Shown here: positions 34,001 to 44,500 of the stretch, one piece after another
How positions within the stretch are numbered: position 1 is the stretch's first letter
Layout of the letters: each line of letters opens with the position of its first letter
Assembly: GCA_027605045.1 (NCBI GenBank)
Contig: JAQFWX010000007.1
Coordinates: 1,860,001 to 1,924,000, forward strand
Origin: Phallus indusiatus
Taxonomy: Eukaryota > Basidiomycota > Agaricomycetes > Phallales > Phallaceae
Direction: 5' to 3'
Length of the DNA: 64,000 nucleotides
The notes under the pieces: generated by a model
Databases searched by the model: none
The model's input: only the letters and a program-made list of their open reading frames with translations
Told to the model about the DNA's origin: nothing
Position numbers and translations under genes: made by a program

Positions 34001-34603
34001 CCCTTCTAGGCGCATGCCTAGAAAGGAGAGTTGCTCTGCTTGGCTGACTTCTCCAAGCAGGTGGTTTACGCGTAACCAGCGTAATAGACCCGACACAAAG
34101 TTGTCAAAGTCCTCGGCTCTGGACGAGCCGCTATATGTGGGCGGGAGCCCTATCTTCGCTCCTGCTTTCGCAAGGGGTGAATTGCCTGGCATCATATCCC
34201 TGTTTGCAATCAGGGCTTCTTGAACCATGGCTATGACGCCCTCAAGTACTGGGGCGTCGTCGTTGAAAGGGTCAAACCTTTCAACGTGTTCCTCATCGAA
34301 CGGTGTGGCGCGGAGATCCTTGCCATACTGTGGTCGACAAGCGTATCCATCATATGGATCGATACGTGGTGCTTCTGCTGGGTTAGCAGATGCTTGCCTC
34401 TGCCCATTGGGCTCGGCACTATGCCTTGGCAGTTGTCTGCCAGGTGGTGGTGCTCTGTCGTCTGGACGACTAGAGCTTGTGGCTGGATCTGGCAATGGGA
34501 TCCTATTGCCAGTGATGGCATTATAGCCACCTTCAAACACACGAGCATGGCGGACCGCGTTCATACGCGCGTCCCTCACGATGCGGATCCTTTCTTGGAT
34601 GAT
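31046..34603 (-). pseudogene. HP-3: partial hairpin-rich chromovirus, gag to RNase H
   Basis: Inverted copy of HP-2 22872-26427, about 3.56 kb, lacking LTRs, integrase and ORF3. Unlike HP-2 it is one continuous frame from gag through CCHC knuckle (CFNCEQVGHYRNAC, with Gly to Glu), protease (HCLVDSGCQGMI), RT (AYIDDVFVYS) and RNase H (VVTDGSKCGVGAYYGQG), broken only by one in-frame TGA at 33905-33907 where HP-2 has CGA, a CpG-to-TpG change. This shows that the family encodes a single Gag-Pol polyprotein. It is bounded by LTR-C on the left and family-B LTR on the right. Confidence 0.88.
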
Positions 34604-35469
34604 TGTCAAGTACCGATATCCGGGAACGGTAATAGATACTGTAATGTATTTTAGTCGCTGAATATAACACCAATAACTGTCACCGTTGGTTGACGACAGT
34701 CAGGACTTGGCCTCAATCTATAAGAGATTGTGCCATGACAGTCTTCTTCAGGATTTGTCCTGACGTTCGTCACGAGCGTCGAGTTCGTCAAGGACGTTAC
34801 GGATATGTGCGTTCCGAGCTTCGAGAGCCGCGAGCTGTATCTCGTATTGAATGATATCAAGCTCGACAATAATGAAGAAGGCTTCAAGATGTAACTCTCG
34901 GCAACGACGGATGGCTTCCGTCGCTGCAAGTCTCGAGGTGTGATCTCGACGTTCAATGATGAATAGAATAGAGAAGGAGAGTTGTTATAGAGATATCGAA
35001 CTACGTTCGATATTAAGTCTGAAGAACTATCTACGTGTATGCTAGGGTTTATATACACGTCAGATAAATAATTCTAGCTCAGTTTGAAATAGATTCCGAA
35101 CTTGAGAAATACAAACAAGTCGTGAGATTCGTAAGTTACATCAATATATGCAGGGTATGATGTCTCATGTGATGAACATGAGGTATGCAGGGATAAGAGC
35201 TGTGCATACATGGACCTATGTTCGTCATCTATGATATCATAACCGGAACGTGCGTGGAATATTCTAGAAAGGGCTTTCCGCGGATGTTCCAGGAGTTAAG
35301 AGAGACGGGTGCGTCTCTATTCGAGTTGCGAGGTTGATGGAGATGACTGAACGCGAAGGTCTTATCGTGAGTGACGTAAGCGAGATAAGATTACGGAGAT
35401 AAACGGTAAATGATCGGATATGGATTACGTAACGTTACCGGAAGTGATGTCATGAATCGGATCATGACA
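34604..35469 (-). repeat. LTR family B, 3' LTR
   Basis: 866 bp, the same length as the solo copy at 10461-11326, with scattered substitutions. TGTCATGATCC start and CTTGACA end on the minus strand. The two outer flanks (ATGAT and GTATC in + display) do not match, as expected for one LTR of a larger element. Confidence 0.88.
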
Positions 35470-35740
35470 GTATCCCCTCTTTAAGGACGAGCCCCCGAGT
35501 CCATTACGTATATCCGAGTTTAAACGAGTGATCACGTGAGTTTGAACACGTGACGAATAGAAGTGTTATGATCACGTGTGTTGACGCGTGATAAATTTAG
35601 ATAAGTGACGCGTTACGCGAGACGCGAGTTATCGGTCACAAGTGACTGTGACATATCGTGACAACCTGAAACGCACTTGGTGAAAAAAGTGCGGTCTTCT
35701 TTCCTTTCGACCACAACCCGTTACAATCCTCTTTTCTTGA

Positions 35741-37179
35741 ATGACTTTTGTCTTTAATCTATCCATGTCTTCCTCCCGCGACTTTTCGATCGATCCCAGC
35801 GTGCTGAACGACATCCCCAAAAACTTCGAGGAACGAGTCCAATGGGCGCTCAAGAATAAGCGTCTGTATACTTTGCCTGAGCAAGGAGAAGTTCAGGCGC
35901 GCGTTCGTCATGTTGAGGACGACGCTGACTTGGAGATTGTGGAGATGTTGCAGAAGAAGTACGAGAAAGAATACGAGGAAAAGCGAGCTGCTTTGGCGGC
36001 GGAGCGTTTGAGGAAGCAGAGGGAAGAGGAGGAGCGGAAGCATCGCGAAGCAGAGGAGCTGAGAAGGAAAGAGGAAGAAAAGAAGAGAGTTGAGGCAGAG
36101 AAGCAGGAGGAAATAGAGTGTGTCCGCGCCAAGATGATGGCGGACTACAGGAAGAAAAATCCTGAAAAGGCGAAGGTGAGTTTCCTTTAGGTTTTTGATT
36201 TCTCGTGATCTCATTCTGTCAATAGGCTGTTTCATCGGTTGGCAAATCTGCCTTAGAGTCGTCCAAACGTCGACGGGAACTCTTTGAGGACGATGAGGAC
36301 GAGCGATCCGAAGATGACGACGATGTTCAGGTGGTCCCACCACCTTCAAAAAAGGCAAAAAATTCGGGTCCTCCACCACCATCTTCTGACGGCGCTGTCG
36401 CACCGTCTGATTCATATCAAAAGGGTCCCGAGCGACATCCTCCGTGCGACTCTTGTTTGCGGAAAGAAAAGGCCTGCCATGACCAACTCGGGATCGCCCT
36501 CGAGGACCCCGTCTGTTACGAATGTAAGAAGGGCAAAACTGCGTGCCCCGACAACGTTATCCGGAAGGCGGAAAAGGCTGAACAAAAGAAGAGGGAACAG
36601 TCTTCCAAGCCCAAGCCCAAACGGGCCTCAAAGCCCAAGGCACGAAAAGTGTCGTCCCAACCAGTGGTGGTTGAGTCCGACGGCGAGAACGAGGCCTCAG
36701 TTGCCCAAGCCATCTATCAAGGGCTTCAACTGGTGGCGCGGGCGATGGAACAAGTGGGACGCGACTGCCGCGAAGGTTTGGCGTCGCTGTTGTTCGAGGT
36801 CGCGACCATCGCCCGAAATATGCCTTCTCAGCAGGCGACACCACAACCTCAATACACGTCGCCCACTGTTTATAGAGGGTCGTCATTGGTGGAGAGGACT
36901 CCCGGGCCATCAACCATACAAGCCCAGCCCGAGGAAACTGACAGGAACGCCGCGTATTACCGGGAGAAGGAGTGGTTAAGGGAGGAGAAGATTAGAGCAG
37001 CGCAACGCGTCTTTGAGGCTGCGGAAAAGCAGGATGAGGTGCGTACGGAAGAGGTCAACACCGGTGCGTCCAATGTTGACAAGGGCAAGGGTAAGGCAAG
37101 GGAGGAGGACGATGAAGATGAGGAAGAAAGGTCCGGGGAAGGCGAAGGTGAAGCAGAAAAAGAGTATCTGCAAGTCTAG
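35741..37179 (+). CDS. Coiled-coil protein with Zn2Cys6-type cluster, antisense to the family-B element
   Basis: Two exons, 35741-36175 and 36226-37179, with a 50-bp GTGAGT...AATAG intron; 462 residues. Residues about 65-140 form a charged coiled coil (KRAALAAERLRKQREEEERK type). Then comes an acidic nuclear-type segment (KRRRELFEDDEDE), and a six-cysteine cluster, C-x2-C-x6-C-x12-C-x2-C-x6-C (CDSC...CYECKKGKTAC), which fits the fungal Gal4-type zinc cluster spacing. The C-terminus is helical and acidic. No frame break. It runs convergent to the chromodomain end of pol and opposite to the LTR. It may bind DNA or chromatin; that is inference. A host gene captured between elements is the alternative. 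Confidence 0.65.
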
Positions 37180-37444
37180 CGGACCAAAAGTAGTGTAGAA
37201 AAGGGGACAATATCTAGTTAATATCTTGTATGTAGAATGACCGTGAAGAACTTAGCCAAAAAATGGCTGTACCAATATAATGTAAATTTTAACGCAAAGT
37301 AACGGAAAATGCAAATCATGATGAAAGAAAATTATTCCGTGAGAGAAAGAGAGAAAATAAAGCGAAATGAAGTTATAATCATGAAAACGGTGAAAGAACG
37401 AGCGTTGGAGAGCAAACAATCAATACCATAACGTATCATACCAA
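37180..37444. other. Short spacer between convergent ends
   Basis: AT-rich sequence between the stop of the antisense gene and the stop of the chromodomain frame. AATAAAG-like and AATATAATG strings could serve as polyadenylation signals for the plus-strand gene; nothing else seen. Confidence 0.3.
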
Positions 37445-37609
37445 TTATGTACAGCTTATGACATTCCAATTAGGACCTGGTTTATCTGGATATTTTCTGT
37501 GAAAGTCTTCGACTAATTCGCTAGCATTTTCGAGTTCTGTAGCGATGAGCCAAGAAGACTCTTCATCAGTTCCGTCATAACCTAGCCATTTTACCAAGTA
37601 CAGTAACGG
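37445..37609 (-). pseudogene. Chromodomain C-terminus of a chromovirus pol
   Basis: Reads [18 protein letters not shown] and then a typical [16 protein letters not shown] tail, ending at a stop (37447-37445). This is the chromodomain at the end of Ty3/gypsy chromovirus integrases. The upstream part is cut by the LTR-C copy at 37610. Confidence 0.85.
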
Positions 37610-37980
37610 TGTTAGGGCTACTCAGCTCAGGCTAGAGGGAGGGGATCCTAAGACAATATATTGGAAGGGAAACTAACTACTCACCTAGAGGGAGGGGATC
37701 CTAAGAGAACAAGCTTAGGGACCCTCACTCTAGGTACAGCTACTATATACATAAACGACGACACGGCGTGCGGCCCTGACACAGCTAAGTGCCAGGCGCC
37801 CAAACCGAACCTAAGCGACGTGATGTCACGGGCATCACGCGAGTAGAGAAAGTGAAATAGAGACAGAACAAGGAAACGGAGAGTGGAGGTAAAATATGGA
37901 AATGATAAATAAGATAGAAACGAAATGATGCCGATGATAATAAATAAGAAAATGAGAGACGGCGGTAGCGTACCCTGACA
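37610..37980 (-). repeat. LTR family C, complete copy identical to 45500-45870
   Basis: 371 bp, base for base the reverse complement of the 3' LTR of chromovirus C. Its upstream flank in LTR orientation is GCAAT, the same five bases that follow the 3' LTR at 45871-45875. It is therefore best read as the original 5' LTR of chromovirus C, moved and flipped by an inversion. The left flank is AACGG, in the chromodomain fragment. Confidence 0.9.
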
Positions 37981-39387
37981 ATTGCCAAATTTACACAATC
38001 TGTTAACCAGTCCCATTGCGAGTAAGAGCGAATTACATAAATTGTTCCACAGGTGCAAGCGTGCCATGAATGCTGCAGCATCGAAGGGTTATATTTTAAG
38101 CTGGTCCACTCGCATTGAATCTGAGCCTGTTAGGGCTACTCAGCCCAGGCTAGAGGGAGGGGATCCTAAGTAATATATTGGAAGATAACTATACTACTCA
38201 CCTAGAGGGAGGGGATCCTAAGAGAACAAGCTTAGGGACCCTCACTCTAGGTACAGCTACTATATACATAAAACGACGATGCGGCGTGCGGCCCTGACAC
38301 AGCTAAGTGCCAGGCGCCCAAGCCGAGCCTAAGCGACGTGATGTCACGGGCATCACGCCGTGTACGAGTGCGCAATGCGCGCGAGTAGAGAAGGTGAAAT
38401 ATGGACGGAGAGAGTAAACGGAAGGTAGAGGTAATGCACGGGAAATATAAATAAGATAGAAATAGATATATACCGATGATAATAAATAAGGAAAAATGAG
38501 GGGACACGGTAGCGTACCCTGACAGAGCCTGTAGTTTGGCCTTGGTAAACTTGTTTTCATTTTCTATTTGATTTATTCTTTTTCTCAGCTCAATTTTCTC
38601 ATTTAGGCCACTAGATGACGATGGGAAACCATTTCCAGCGACCATGCTGAATTTTGCCTACAAAAATTTTGAATTCGAACTGCCCTCGTGCCCATGCAAC
38701 ATCCTCGAAACCAGTCCCGATGATCAACACTATGTCAAGATATGGGTTGTCAGTACACCCACATCAGAATATTACCGTACTGTTGCTCTAGGTTGTCGGA
38801 TTCATTATATTGGTTGTCCCATTTTTGGTAAGTGATGCATTACTATCTGAATGTACAGTGTGCCTTTGACTTTTTCTAGTTCCATTAGCTAAATTTCATG
38901 AAAATAAACAATTGGTGACCAAAAAATATCCACATTGTAACTCAGTGGGAAAAGGTATATAATTTAAACATGAATATAATGAAATTCTTTAACCATACAA
39001 ATTCTTAGATCTACCGTTCTTTGATTCTGAAACACAGCCCCTTCTTACTCTCATGGAGGCATCCCCCCACTCTGTGCTATCTTCTAGCCCAACTCCTCCC
39101 AGACCATTTACACCAAAAGCTCGGAAATATAATCACGGTATGTTCACCCATCAGCCTGGATTGGCTGTCTTAAATATGTTTGATCTAGGATATAAACGTT
39201 GTGCTCCTACACTTCCTTTGCCCGATATCAAAAATGAGACTGCAGTTGATGAGAGTAAGTTACATTGCTTTTAACTAGTTACAAGCTATTAAATTTTCAT
39301 AGAAAATTTGGCATTTCTGCCTTCTACCCAACCCCCAAGGTCCTCTTCGCCTATAGAGATTTCTGACTCCGAAGTGCAGGAGGTTGG
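37981..39387 (+). pseudogene. Gene X, main part (unknown function), displaced by inversion
   Basis: Continues the first exon at 45961-45871. Exon pieces: 37986-38127 and 38530-38544 (split by a solo LTR), 38589-38827, 38880-about 38955, about 39009-39255, and about 39301-39387, joined by 44-60 bp GT-AG introns in one frame. About 280 residues are visible. A cysteine-containing middle (FELPSCPCNILE, VKIWVV, GCRIHYIGC), a proline/serine-rich segment (SSSPTPPRPFTP) and a terminal SSPIEISDSEVQEV that fits a SUMO-interacting motif. I do not recognise the family. The 3' end is cut by an LTR-C fragment at 39388. Confidence 0.6.
38128..38524 (-). mobile_element. Solo LTR, family C, in gene X
   Basis: 397 bp, TG...CA, exact 5-bp duplication GAGCC (38123-38127 and 38525-38529). 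Without it the gene X exon reads on as RIESEPVVWPC. A slightly longer LTR variant than the 371-bp copies, carrying a CGTGTACGAGTGCGCAATGC-type stretch that they lack. Confidence 0.93.
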
Positions 39388-39673
39388 TGTTAGGGCTACT
39401 CAGCTCACACTAGAGGGAGGGGATCCTAAGTACTATATTGGACGATAACTATACTACTCACCTAGAGGGAGGGGATCCTAAGAGAACAAGCTTAGGGACC
39501 CTCACTCTAGGGGCAGCGACTATATACATGAAAAACGATAACGCGGCGTGCGGCCCTGACACAGCTAAGTGCTAGGCGCCCGAACCGAACCTAAGCGACG
39601 TGATGTCACGGGCATCACGCCGAGTATGAGCGCGCGATGCGCGCGAGTAGAGAAAGTGAAATAGAGGCAGAAC
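39388..39673 (-). repeat. LTR family C, truncated copy
   Basis: Begins TGTTAGGGCTACTC like the other inverted copies and stops at AGGCAGAAC, where the next LTR (39674) starts. The last quarter of the LTR is missing. It ends gene X on the 3' side. Confidence 0.85.
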
Positions 39674-40071
39674 TGTCAGGGTACGCTACCGCGTCCCCTC
39701 ATTTTTCCTTATTTATTATCATCGGTATATGTTCATTTCCATTTCATTTACATTTCCCGTACATTAAGTCCACCTTCCGTTTGCTCCCTCCGTCTCTATT
39801 TCACATTCTCTACTCGCCCACGTTGTGCGCTCATACCCGGCGTGATGCCCGTGACATCACGTCGCTTAGGCTCGGCTTGGGCGCCTGGCACTTAGCTGTG
39901 CCAGGGCCGCACGCCGCGTCGTCGTTTTATGTATATAGTAGCTGTACCTAGAGTGAGGGTCCCTAAGCTTGTTCTCTTAGGATCCCCTCCCTCTAGGTGA
40001 GTAGTTAGTTTCTCCCTCAATATATTTACTTAGGATCCCCTCCCTCTAGTGTGAGCTGAGTAGCCCTAACA
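39674..40071 (+). repeat. LTR family C, 398-bp subtype, now in 5' LTR position
   Basis: TGTCAGGG...CCTAACA. TATATA at 39932-39937; about 30 bp further lies AAGCTTGTTCT (39965-39975), the likely transcript start. It sits between arms that can pair: CCTAGAGTGAGGG (39947-) and CCCCTCCCTCTAGG (-39997). A 21-bp block beginning CTTAGGATCCCC occurs twice near the 3' end of each LTR-C copy. Confidence 0.88.
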
Positions 40072-40073
40072 GT

Positions 40074-40084
40074 AGAACAAGCTT
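40074..40084 (+). other. Primer-binding site, self-primed type
   Basis: AGAACAAGCTT, two bases after the 5' LTR, is the exact complement of AAGCTTGTTCT at 39965-39975 in the LTR. In Tf1-like elements the first 11 nt of the mRNA anneal to the primer site and serve as primer instead of a tRNA; here the match is also 11 nt and lies where transcription should start. Confidence 0.8.
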
Positions 40085-40236
40085 CCACTCGCAGACTGGT
40101 CGTTTCTATCGACACTCACTATTGAAAAATCGCGCTCGACACCGACTATCGCAGCGTCGTATTTTCCCCTCGAGTCCCGTCTATAATCGACCCCTCTGCT
40201 CCGTCCTAAAACCCCTTTTTCCTTTCTCTCTCTCTC

Positions 40237-41547
40237 ATGGATTCCTCACCCCCACCCTCTGCACCCCAAATCGTCACCCTCGAAGATGTGGCGACTATTA
40301 TCATGCGGCAATTCGCGGAAATGGATGCCCGCATGGCAAGACAGGAATCCCAGGCCTCACAGATGATTGAGGTCCTACGGAGCATCCGAGACGCGGCTAG
40401 AGCTGCTCCTACCCAAAACACCCCTGTTGACGACGCGTCCTCACCTGGACAACCACCGGCTCCTGAGCATCAAGCCAGTTCGCGCTCTTCCCGAAATACC
40501 CGACCTGCTGTGCCTCCTTCGTTCGACGGAGATCGCTCCAAGGGTCGTGCCTTCTGGAACACCGTCGAGTTTTACATGAGTATATGCAGTCCCGATTTCG
40601 AGACTGATGAACTCAAAATCAGCTGGGCAATGTCGTACATGAATGAAGGCCGCGCCCTTACCTTCAGTGAATCTATGCTGAAAAAGTATCAAAGAGGAGA
40701 GAAGCCCTTCGCAGACTGGAATGCCTTTCGGGAACGATTCAAGGCTGATTTCTTTCCACAATCCGAGCAAGAGGATGCCATCAACACCCTCTATTCCAAC
40801 CGCTATGTCCAAGGCAACAGGACTGTAGAAGAGTATGTGGATGCCTTCCGCGTGCTCATTGAGCACGCTGGCTTTACGGAAGGACTCGCCATTAACACGT
40901 ACTTTCGTAATGGTTTAGACCCGACAATTGCATCTCTGGTAGCGACGATGAAGGACCGACCCGCACTTCACGACTACGAGGGCTGGATCAGGCAAGCACG
41001 CATGTTTGACATGGACAGGCGTGCCAACGGGGCTTTCACTGCTGCTCGTCGCCGACTCGTAGGCTCTGGAACGGTTCAGACGAATCCCGCGATCGTCCCC
41101 ATTAATCGACCCCGTCCCAACCCTTTTCCGTCGTATCAGACCCTCCAGATCCAGAGGAGGCCCCCTGCCCCTTCCTATCAAGCTCCTTCTTACCCACCTC
41201 CCAGGCCAGCACCTCAACTCGCGCCCGCGTTGCCTCCTAGACCTGCGGCTTCTGCTCCTACATCCCAGGTTAGACATGACCCGATGGACGTTGACGCTGC
41301 TCGTCGACGCTTAGGCCCAGAATCGACCAGATGTCATCGTTGTGGAGCAACAGGCCATTGGGCTCGTGAATGCCCTCGCGCGTACGACATTCGGTATCTC
41401 CAGCCCGACGAATTGGACGACAATATCGCACATTTGTTGGCCCAGAAAGACGCGTTGGAAGCCCAGGCGCGTGGTGACTCTGCTCTGACCCAAGGCGAGA
41501 CTGTGGCTGCAACAGAGGTAGAGGATTTTCAAAACGGCGACGAGTGA
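40237..41547 (+). CDS. Chromovirus C Gag
   Basis: 436 residues from ATG 40237. Capsid-type Retrotrans_gag region about residues 95-250 (KGRAFWNTVEFYMS, WNAFRERFKADFFP, TVEEYVDAFRVLIEHAGF), proline-rich linker, and one CCHC knuckle CHRCGATGHWAREC near residue 370. The frame is intact. The stop TGA overlaps the pol frame (GTGA at 41544-41547), so Pol needs a -1 shift or re-initiation; pol has no ATG at this point. Confidence 0.9.
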   Translation: MDSSPPPSAPQIVTLEDVATIIMRQFAEMDARMARQESQASQMIEVLRSIRDAARAAPTQNTPVDDASSPGQPPAPEHQASSRSSRNTRPAVPPSFDGDRSKGRAFWNTVEFYMSICSPDFETDELKISWAMSYMNEGRALTFSESMLKKYQRGEKPFADWNAFRERFKADFFPQSEQEDAINTLYSNRYVQGNRTVEEYVDAFRVLIEHAGFTEGLAINTYFRNGLDPTIASLVATMKDRPALHDYEGWIRQARMFDMDRRANGAFTAARRRLVGSGTVQTNPAIVPINRPRPNPFPSYQTLQIQRRPPAPSYQAPSYPPPRPAPQLAPALPPRPAASAPTSQVRHDPMDVDAARRRLGPESTRCHRCGATGHWARECPRAYDIRYLQPDELDDNIAHLLAQKDALEAQARGDSALTQGETVAATEVEDFQNGDE

Positions 41548-44500
41548 ACGATGCACCCTTGTTGCCGACATCTAATAGATTCGACATTTTGTACATAGAT
41601 CGCGAACAAAATGACACTTCTGATTCGAATCTAACTACCCCTGCTGCATCCCCTGACAAACCCAAAGAATCGCCTCCACCTGCCACACGTTCTGTTTCTA
41701 CCCCATGTATGCTGTCGCCTTCTCAACGTCGTGCATTGCCAAAGGAATACCGACTCGCAGCTACCGCAGGCACGCAGAAGCTAGAGATTCCAGTAGAGCT
41801 ACAGAGTGTTGACACCGGAGCCCTGCTGCACAGCAAGGCCATGCTGGACACCAGGGCTAGCGGTATGTTCCTCGATCGCGACTTTGTCGAGAAACATCGG
41901 CTTCCCTCCGTACGCCTTGCTAAACCCATTCCCGTGTTTAACGTCGACGGTACGCCCAACCACGCTGGCTCTATCACCCACGTTGTCGACCTCGTTGTTC
42001 GATTTCGGGATCACTCTGAACGCACCTTGTTCGCCGTTACCTCGCTCAAGTATCCCGTCCTGTTTGGACTGCCGTGGTTCAAGGCTCACAATCCCGTCAT
42101 AGACTACACAACTGGTCAAGTAGAGTTCATGCGCTGCAGCCCCAGTTGTCGGTCTTGTGCTCCACACTGGCCAGCGGGTAAGCTCTCTAAGCGCGCGTTC
42201 CAACAGATCCGACACGCACCTCTACCAGAGCTCGACAACACTGAGGCCGATGATCCTGACATACCAGACCTGGTCGATGTCGAGTCTGAGATTGAAGAGG
42301 GTGATCGACTGTTCGCGATATCAATGCTACCCAACGAGCCCGACACTCACCGCATATATGCCACGGAGACCATCTCCCAGCGACTGGCTCAGGCCCATGC
42401 CAACAACGCAGACGCACCAGCTCCCAAGGGCTTTCGGGATATCGTGCCAGAGATGTTCCACGACTTTGCCGACATTTTCTCAAAGGAGTCATTCGATTCG
42501 TTGCCGCAGTCGAAGAAGTGGGATCACCCGATAGAACTTGTGCCAGGTTCTGAGCCCAAGTCTTGCAAGATCTACCCGCTGTCACCTAACGAACAGGCCG
42601 AGTTAGATGCGTTTCTGGAAGAGAACCTTGCGTCTGGACGAATCCGGCCCTCCAAGTCGCCCATGGCGTCCCCGGTGTTCTTCATTAAGAAGAAAGATGG
42701 CTCTCTTCGCCTTATTCAGGACTATCGCGCGTTGAATGCCATGACAATCAAGAATCGTTACCCGCTGCCTCTGATCTCGGAACTCATCAACAAACTGCAA
42801 GGTGCCCGGTACTTTACCAAGCTGGACGTGTGCTGGGGTTACAACAACGTACGGATAAAGGAAGGAGATGAGTGGAAGGCTGCTTTCTGCACCAATCGTG
42901 GCCTCTTCGAGCCCTTGGTGATGTTCTTTGGTCTCACTAACAGTCCTGCCACCTTCCAGACGATGATGAACGAGATCTTTGAAGACATGATCTCGGAAGG
43001 TGTCGTTGCCGTCTATATCGACGACATTCTCATTTACACTCGGGATCGGGAACAGCACGACAGGGTGACACGACGCGTTCTCGAACGTCTCCGTGAACAC
43101 AAACTGTATCTCAAGGCAGAGAAGTGCGAGTTCTGTCGGACTAGGATCGAGTACCTGGGTGTCGTCATCTCCGAGAATACCGTCGAGATGGATCCCGCGA
43201 AGGTCTCGGGTGTCAGAGACTGGCCTGTCCCGAAGAACGTCACCGAAGTCCAGTCCTTCCTAGGTTTCGCCAACTTCTACCGTCGGTTTATCAAAGACTT
43301 TGCGCATATCGCCAATCCCATGTTCGGGTTAACCAAGAAGGATACTCCCTTCGTCTGGTCCGATGTATGCCAGCATGCCTTCGATACTCTGAAGTTGTCA
43401 ATCACCTCCGCTCCCATCCTCCTCATTCCCAACCCCGCTAATCCTTACAGAGTTGAAGCAGACAGCTCTGACTTTGCAACAGGCGCAGTTCTCTCGCAAC
43501 TGTCGGACGAGGATGGTAAATGGCACCCGGTAGCATTCTTCTCGAAAGCACTCAGTCCTGTCGAATGCAACTACGAGATTCACGACAAGGAGATGTTGGC
43601 TATCATACGATCTTTGGAGGAATGGCGACACTTTCTAGAAGGCGCGTCTCACCCTATCGACATACGGACTGATCACAAGAATCTCGAGTACTTTATGACC
43701 GCACGTAACCTCAATCGTCGTCAAGCTAGATGGTCTGTATATCTCTCACGTTTCGACTTCACTCTGCAGCATATACCGGGTAAGTCGATGGGGAAACCTG
43801 ATGGCTTGTCCCGTCGCCCAGATCATGGCTCGGGAAAGGACGACAATCGTGGCATCACTCTAATCCGACCCGAAATGTTTGCAATCAATGCTCTGCAAAC
43901 ATTCCGTCTTAAAGGGGAGGAGGAGGACCTTTTACGCCAGATTCGCAAGGCCAATCGGGAAGGCAAGGTCGAAGATAGTGTTTCCAAAGCCGTTGCAACA
44001 CTTCGTGCACTGGGTGGTCGTTCGGCTCACTCGTCGGAATGGTTCGAAGACCAGGACCTCCTCTATTATCGCGGCAAGGTTTACGTGCCAAATGTGGACG
44101 AATTGCGTCAGAAAATCCTTTCCAGACACCACGACACCAAACTCGGTGGTCACCCGGGTCGTTTCAAGACTCTTGAGCTCGTTTCGCGCACCTTCTGGTG
44201 GCCAGGTGTCTCCAGGTATGTCCAACGCTACGTCGAGGCCTGCGACATGTGTCTACGTACGAAACCCCCTCGTCATGCTCCCTATGGCCTTCTCTGACCC
44301 ACAGAAGTGCCAAGTCGACCCTGGGAACACATCTCAGTCGACTTCATCATGGAGCTGCCAGAATCCAACGGTTTCGACGCAATCCTCTCTGTCGTCGACT
44401 CTCTCACCAAACGGGTTCATTTCGTGCCGACATTTACGACACTTGACGCGACAGGTCTGGCCCGTTTGTACCTTCAACATGTCTGGAAGCTCCATGGTCT

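Larger units (their letters stand above)
34604..37609 (-). mobile_element. Family-B chromovirus, 3' part, with an antisense gene
   Basis: Read right to left: chromodomain end of pol (37609-37445), an antisense gene on the plus strand (35741-37179), the tract AAAGAGGGGATAC (about 35482-35470), and an 866-bp LTR (35469-34604). It was inserted into HP-3 gag: the LTR abuts ATCAT of HP-3. The other end is lost where an LTR-C copy cuts the chromodomain at 37609/37610. Treating the parts as one element is inference from order, orientation and the tract next to the LTR. Confidence 0.6.

Noticed and set aside
37681..38067. Open frame of about 100 codons repeated at 45485-45799, 38247-38645 and 39637-39951
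   Set aside because: It is the LTR-C sequence read through; its conservation reflects LTR identity, not a protein.
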